Notes under the pieces: model-generated
Seen by the model: only the letters and a program-made list of their open reading frames with translations
Database searches by the model: none
Told to the model about the DNA's origin: nothing
Shown: positions 60,232 through 64,000 of the stretch, one piece after another
Layout: each line of letters opens with the position of its first letter
Position numbering within the stretch: position 1 is the first letter of the stretch
Origin: Phycisphaerae bacterium
Lineage (GTDB): Bacteria; Planctomycetota; Phycisphaerae; FEN-1346; JAACEH01
DNA: 64,000 nt
Assembly (NCBI GenBank): GCA_012729015.1
Contig: JAAYDY010000054.1
Span: 1 to 64,000, forward strand
Reading direction: 5' to 3'
Translations under genes and position numbers: made by a program

Positions 60232-61575
60232 ATGACCGAGACGTGTCGGCGTGCAGTGCGTGGCGTACTGCTGGCGGCCTGTATCGTGCTGTTGGCCGGT
60301 GCAGCGGCAAATGCAGCCGTTCTGAAGCACAAGCAGACGGGTGAGAAGCTCCAGGGCACGCTGACCGACCAGGTGATCAGCGGCATGACCCTGTTCAACC
60401 TCGACGATGGCGGCACCCGGTTCCTGAAGATGGAGGAATGGGACGTCGTCCAGGCCGACGCGCCCGCGCCGACGACGGCGGACGCCCCGGCCGCCCCCGC
60501 AGCAGAAGACTCGGCGGCCGCGGCCGCCGATGACACCGCCAGGAAATACAAAGTCTACGTGATCCCGATCTCGGGAGCCATCGAGAGCATGGCGCTGTCG
60601 GCCGCCGTAAAGCGAGGCCTGGACGAGGCCAAGCGGTGGAAGGCCGACGTGGTCGTCTTCCGGATGGACACCCCCGGCGGCGCGCTGCACGTTGCCAACG
60701 CCATTGTCGATTCGATTCAGTCGGTCGATTGGGCCAGGGTGGTGGCCTGGGTCAACGGCGGAGAAGACCGGGCACTGTCGGCCGGAGCGTTCATCTGCCT
60801 GTCCTGCGAGGAGATCTACATGTCCCCAGGCACGACGATCGGGGCCGCCACACCGTATCGTATGGTCCAGGGATCGGCCGAGGTCGAGGAGAAGATGCAG
60901 AGCGCCTTCCGGGCCCGGTTCCGCGCCCTGTCGGAGAAGCACGGCATCCCCGCTCCCCTGGCCGACGCCATGGTCGATTCCAGCACGTCGGTGATCCAGG
61001 TCTTCGTGGAAGGCCAGCAGAAGTTCGTCAGTGAGGAAGAGGCCAAGCAACTGGCCACCGACCACAAGGGAACCGACAAGTTCCGCCGAGGCAAGACCGT
61101 GTCGCAGCAGGGCAAGATTCTCACCATGACCGCCAACGAGGCCCTCGAGTACAAACTGATCAAGGGACTGGCGGCCGACATGCCGGGCCTGATGGAAGTC
61201 ATGGACATCGACAGCTACCAGGCCAAGGAAGCCGACTGGCTGACCGGCTGGGTCGAGAAGACCTCCAAGTTGAACAAGGACAAGTTCGAGAAACTGCGGG
61301 CCGAGTTCAACAGCCAGATGAAGCTTGCCCAGCAGAATGATCCGATGATGAACGTGTACTCGTTCAGCGACGGCGGCAAACGGTGGCGCGAGTACTCCAA
61401 CCTGTGCCTGAAGCATCTGAAGAAGTGCGCCGACGCACTGAAGCAGATCGAGGCCATGGCCAAGGACGAATCGGCCGATGTCCATGTCCAGGATGAGATG
61501 ATCAACGACCTGAAGACCAACCTGAACACGCTGTACCAGCGGGTGAACGCCAACAAGAACCGTACGACCCCTTAG
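60232..61575 (+). CDS. Secreted NfeD/ClpP-class serine protease-like protein
   Basis: 447 aa. Signal peptide (1-28), a short beta module VLKHKQTGEKLQGTLTDQVI with EEWDVVQ, a linker of Ala/Pro, then a ClpP-class domain (about 105-330): VYVIPISGAIESMALSAAVKR, VVFRMDTPGGALH, and the Ser nucleophile in RALSAGAFICLSC. The N-terminal protease half of NfeD has this order; the membrane and OB-fold C-terminal parts of NfeD are absent and replaced by a helical region with Lys/Glu. GGGAGGG stands 8 nt before the ATG. Probably quality control in the periplasm. Followed 108 nt later by a TPR protein with a similar N-terminal module. Confidence 0.8.
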   Translation: MTETCRRAVRGVLLAACIVLLAGAAANAAVLKHKQTGEKLQGTLTDQVISGMTLFNLDDGGTRFLKMEEWDVVQADAPAPTTADAPAAPAAEDSAAAAADDTARKYKVYVIPISGAIESMALSAAVKRGLDEAKRWKADVVVFRMDTPGGALHVANAIVDSIQSVDWARVVAWVNGGEDRALSAGAFICLSCEEIYMSPGTTIGAATPYRMVQGSAEVEEKMQSAFRARFRALSEKHGIPAPLADAMVDSSTSVIQVFVEGQQKFVSEEEAKQLATDHKGTDKFRRGKTVSQQGKILTMTANEALEYKLIKGLAADMPGLMEVMDIDSYQAKEADWLTGWVEKTSKLNKDKFEKLRAEFNSQMKLAQQNDPMMNVYSFSDGGKRWREYSNLCLKHLKKCADALKQIEAMAKDESADVHVQDEMINDLKTNLNTLYQRVNANKNRTTP

Positions 61576-61683
61576 CCGCCGGGCCGTGACACAGACGCAC
61601 CTCCTTGAGCTATCGCGACCGGGCGGCGCCATCAAGTGCCGCCCGTCGCTGTTGCCGGCCGGGCTGAGCAGGAGACGCTGGCC

Positions 61684-63327
61684 ATGCGACACCCACAAGT
61701 CCTGATCGCCGCGATTGCCCTGTGGCTGGCTATGCCCGTCGGGCTCCATGGCGACACGGTGGTGCTGAAAGACGGCCGCCGCGTCGAAGGCCAGACGGTC
61801 GAATCGGGCGACACGGTGATCGTCTCCACGCCGGACGGCATCAGGAGCTTCCGCCGCGACGAGATCGACCGCATCGAACCCGACCTGCTGAAACAGGCTG
61901 ACGCGCCGACCCGGGCGGCGTTCCACCTGGCCCGCAAGGAAGCCCTGCGCCGCGCCACGGCCGCCGAAGCCGTAACGGTCTGGCAGCAGTACATGGCCGA
62001 CCATCCCCAGAGTTCGCTCCTGCCCAAGGCACAAGACGAGTTGGATCGGTGGCAACGCGCCGCAGCCGACGGCCACGTCATCTGGGGCGGCAAAGCCATG
62101 TCACCCCAGGACCGCGACCGCATCAAGGCCCAGGTGTACGAACTGATCGACAGCGGCCTCGAACGGATCGCCGCCGGCGACTTCGCCGCGGCCAGGCGGG
62201 ACCTGACGCGAGCCGAAGGCCTCTGGACGGACCATCCGACGGCCCATTTCTATCTGGGCGACGTGTGGCGGCACCTGCGCAATCCCATCACTGCGGCCAA
62301 GCACTACGACGCCGTCGTGGGCGAGTTGCCGGACCACGTGCCCGCGCTGAACAACTGCGCGTGCGTGTGCGCACAGGTCAAGGACTACCGCACCGCCGTG
62401 ACGTACCTGGCCCGCGCCATCCGTCGCGACGACCAGAACGACCTTCTGGCCGACAACGCGTGGGAAATGCTTCACATGCTCGAGCTCGACAAGCAGGGGC
62501 CGGGCCTGCGGCTGGACTTCTTCAAGGTCTCGGTGGACGACACGAAGACCCTGGAGGCGGCGTGCCGCGCGCGGCAGGAACGGATGAAGGCTCAGGACAA
62601 GATGCGCTGGGGCAGCCGCTGGGTGAGCGGCGCGGAATACGCCACGCTCCTGGGTGAGCAGAAGGACGCAGACCGCCGCATGGCCGAGTTGGCCTCCGAA
62701 ATCAAGACGCTCGATGCCGAGATTGCGCGAATGCAGGGACGCCTTGACACGCTCGTGCGCATGCGGAATCAGTTGACGCGGTCGGGGTCCGACGCGCGTC
62801 TGACGACGTTCCATCGGGAAGTCCGTGAGCTTCTGGAGGACATCCAGGATCGCAAGGCCGAGCGGGCCCCACTGGCCAAGGAGGCCAAGGACGTGGCCGC
62901 CAAACGCCCCGAACCGCAGTGGTCGCACAACCTGGTGCTGCTGCCGGTGACCAGTCCCGTGGAGGGCATGGCCGGACATGTTCCCGACGATCCGTCGGTG
63001 CGCGAGGCCCTGCTGTCGCACAAGGCCGTGCTGGTGGCCCGGGACGGCACCTTCCTCGGCCGCCTGACCGCCGCCAGGCACGACACCGAGAGCCTCTGGA
63101 ATCCGCTGGGAGAGTACGGATCCCCGTACAGCCCGACCAGCGTCTTCAGCCCGTTGTCGCGGTTCGGCCCCGGCGGCGGTGACGAGAGCGTCTGGAACCC
63201 CTCCGCCTCGCGTCCGCCGGTCATACGGGTGGGCGAAGCCCAGGTGGCCCACGTGACGGCCAACGCCTCGCTCACCCCGGGCATCCGCATCGAAGACCTG
63301 GTGATCGGCCTGAAACAGTTGCCCTGA
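61684..63327 (+). CDS. Secreted TPR/coiled-coil protein, N-terminal module shared with the upstream protease
   Basis: 547 aa. Signal peptide (1-23, RHPQVLIAAIALWLAMPVG), a module VVLKDGRRVEGQTVESGDTV ... RRDEIDRIE (24-66), TPR-like helices (about 150-270; AAGDFAAARRDLTRAEGL, YLGDVWRHLRNPITAAKHY, VKDYRTAVTYLARAIRRD), a coiled coil (about 325-400) and a C-terminal region with GTFLGRLTAARHDTESLWNP. No catalytic motif recognised. Likely part of an envelope complex with the protease; that is inference from proximity and the shared module. Confidence 0.7.
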   Translation: MRHPQVLIAAIALWLAMPVGLHGDTVVLKDGRRVEGQTVESGDTVIVSTPDGIRSFRRDEIDRIEPDLLKQADAPTRAAFHLARKEALRRATAAEAVTVWQQYMADHPQSSLLPKAQDELDRWQRAAADGHVIWGGKAMSPQDRDRIKAQVYELIDSGLERIAAGDFAAARRDLTRAEGLWTDHPTAHFYLGDVWRHLRNPITAAKHYDAVVGELPDHVPALNNCACVCAQVKDYRTAVTYLARAIRRDDQNDLLADNAWEMLHMLELDKQGPGLRLDFFKVSVDDTKTLEAACRARQERMKAQDKMRWGSRWVSGAEYATLLGEQKDADRRMAELASEIKTLDAEIARMQGRLDTLVRMRNQLTRSGSDARLTTFHREVRELLEDIQDRKAERAPLAKEAKDVAAKRPEPQWSHNLVLLPVTSPVEGMAGHVPDDPSVREALLSHKAVLVARDGTFLGRLTAARHDTESLWNPLGEYGSPYSPTSVFSPLSRFGPGGGDESVWNPSASRPPVIRVGEAQVAHVTANASLTPGIRIEDLVIGLKQLP

Positions 63328-63364
63328 CGGACACGCCCTGCCCGCCAATCTACTGGTTTTATAG

Positions 63365-63393
63365 TTGACCAGTCGGGGATCCCCGGGTATGCT
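63365..63393 (+). promoter_or_regulatory. Promoter of the prenyltransferase-repeat gene
   Basis: TTGACC (63365-63370), 17 nt, TATGCT (63388-63393), about 120 nt before the ATG at 63515. Confidence 0.55.
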
Positions 63394-63514
63394 GCGTGTA
63401 CATGGGGCGCTTGGGTGCCGCCGCAGGCCTCTGCTCTGCCGATGACGACAGCGTCGGCACGAGCCAACGCTTGGCCGGAGGGCTGGCCCCAGGGCATCCC
63501 GCAAGGAGCCACGC

Positions 63515-64000
63515 ATGAGACGGCGGATCATCCGGTGGTGTGGCACGGCATGCGTCGCAGCAGCCTTGGTGGCCGTGTGCCGCGGCGAGGCACGAGCCGA
63601 CAACGATCGGGCGCCTGCCGGCGCCGCCATAGACGTGCTGTCGCCCGAGCAGCAGCGCGGCATGGAAGCCTCCATTGACCGGGCCCTGGCCTGGATGGCC
63701 ACGCAGCAGCAGAAAGACGGCTCGTTCGCGGGCCACGAAGGCGGCCAGCCCGGCATCACGTCGCTGTGCATCATGGCCTTCCTCAGCCGCGGACACTTGC
63801 CCGGCCGTGGGCCGTACGGCGCCCACCTGAACAAGGCCCTTGAGTTCGTGCTCTCATGCCGAAAACCCGACGGTCTGATCTGCAAGCTCACCCCCGGACC
63901 GACCTACGGAGGACAGGAGGACGCCTCTCACTCCGGACTCTACAATCACGCCATCAGCGGCCTGATGCTGTGCGAGGCGTACGGCACTACCGACGCCGAG
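63515..64000 (+). CDS. Prenyltransferase/squalene-oxidase-repeat protein, N-terminal part (cut by window edge)
   Basis: 162 codons are in the window, still open at 64000. A signal peptide (1-28, RRRIIRWCGTACVAAALVAV) is followed by the first alpha/alpha-toroid repeats: LAWMATQQQKDGSFAGHEGG, GITSLCIMAFLSRGH, ALEFVLSCRKPDGLICK and HSGLYNHAISGLMLCEAYG. The QxxDGSF turns are those of squalene-hopene-cyclase-like repeats as found in many secreted planctomycete proteins without a cyclase active site. Whether a DxDD motif follows is unknown. AAGGAG before the ATG. Confidence 0.82.
   Translation, partial: MRRRIIRWCGTACVAAALVAVCRGEARADNDRAPAGAAIDVLSPEQQRGMEASIDRALAWMATQQQKDGSFAGHEGGQPGITSLCIMAFLSRGHLPGRGPYGAHLNKALEFVLSCRKPDGLICKLTPGPTYGGQEDASHSGLYNHAISGLMLCEAYGTTDAE

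Overview
The window is GC-rich (roughly 65%), densely coding DNA and reads like a chromosome segment of a planctomycete, most probably of the Phycisphaerae type. The pointers are a Gram-negative outer-membrane gene set (BamA, Skp/OmpH, LpxD, an LpxC-FabZ fusion, LpxA), an AroD-AroE fusion, a large membrane pyrophosphatase, a secreted prenyltransferase/squalene-oxidase-repeat protein, many GTG/TTG starts and several conserved hypotheticals. The lineage call is inference from gene content; no rRNA is present. Promoters where readable are sigma-70-like (TTGNNN, 16-18 nt, TANNNT).

Layout. 1-3.5 kb (minus): start of ilvB, then DUF401-type transporter, ispE and spoVG (the ispE-spoVG neighbourhood known from Firmicutes; SpoVG here carries an inserted zinc ribbon). 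3.7-5.5 kb: single-domain response regulator, an AT-richer membrane protein, and a gene-free stretch with hairpins, a tandem repeat, a strong promoter and a structured leader before ilvD. 5.5-13.3 kb (plus): ilvD, tRNA-Gln, prs, then the translation/replication cluster rplY-pth-rpsF-ssb-rpsR-rplI-dnaB, interrupted before dnaB by a 101-bp MITE-like element. 13.4-20.8 kb: bamA-skp facing a convergent lpxD-lpxC/fabZ-lpxA-Gfo/Idh operon. 21-29.4 kb: SPASM radical SAM protein, malate dehydrogenase, XerD-like recombinase, nitroreductase, a membrane-anchored alkaline-phosphatase-superfamily protein, ArsR regulator and a small sirohaem sulfite reductase.

29.6-45 kb: rpsU, an ABC exporter pair with a third coupled gene, hppA, rsfS (apparently starting at AUC), argS, queE, a bifunctional-nuclease-family protein, a B12-type radical SAM protein, aroDE, tatA and trpB2. 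45-50.2 kb: a 25-codon very basic ORF with its own promoter, a UVR-motif protein, an HU-family protein behind a long leader, a divergent YchF GTPase, cinA and a MerR regulator. 50.4-64 kb: two lipoprotein phosphodiesterase/phosphatase-like proteins with an LTxxQ-type protein and a DUF362 ferredoxin-like protein (probable operon), pterin dehydratase, priA, a NfeD/ClpP-class protease, a TPR protein and a truncated prenyltransferase-repeat protein.

Two classes of short palindromic elements recur in intergenic gaps (around 11.8, 22.4, 22.8, 47.2, 55.7 and 56.3 kb). Their arms change in a compensatory way, so the hairpin rather than the sequence seems conserved. No CRISPR array, prophage, rRNA or complete insertion sequence was found. 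Most genes are housekeeping. The least explained items are the structured ilvD leader, the 25-codon basic ORF, the AUC start of rsfS, the zinc-ribbon SpoVG, the 130-residue insertion in HppA and the palindromic elements.
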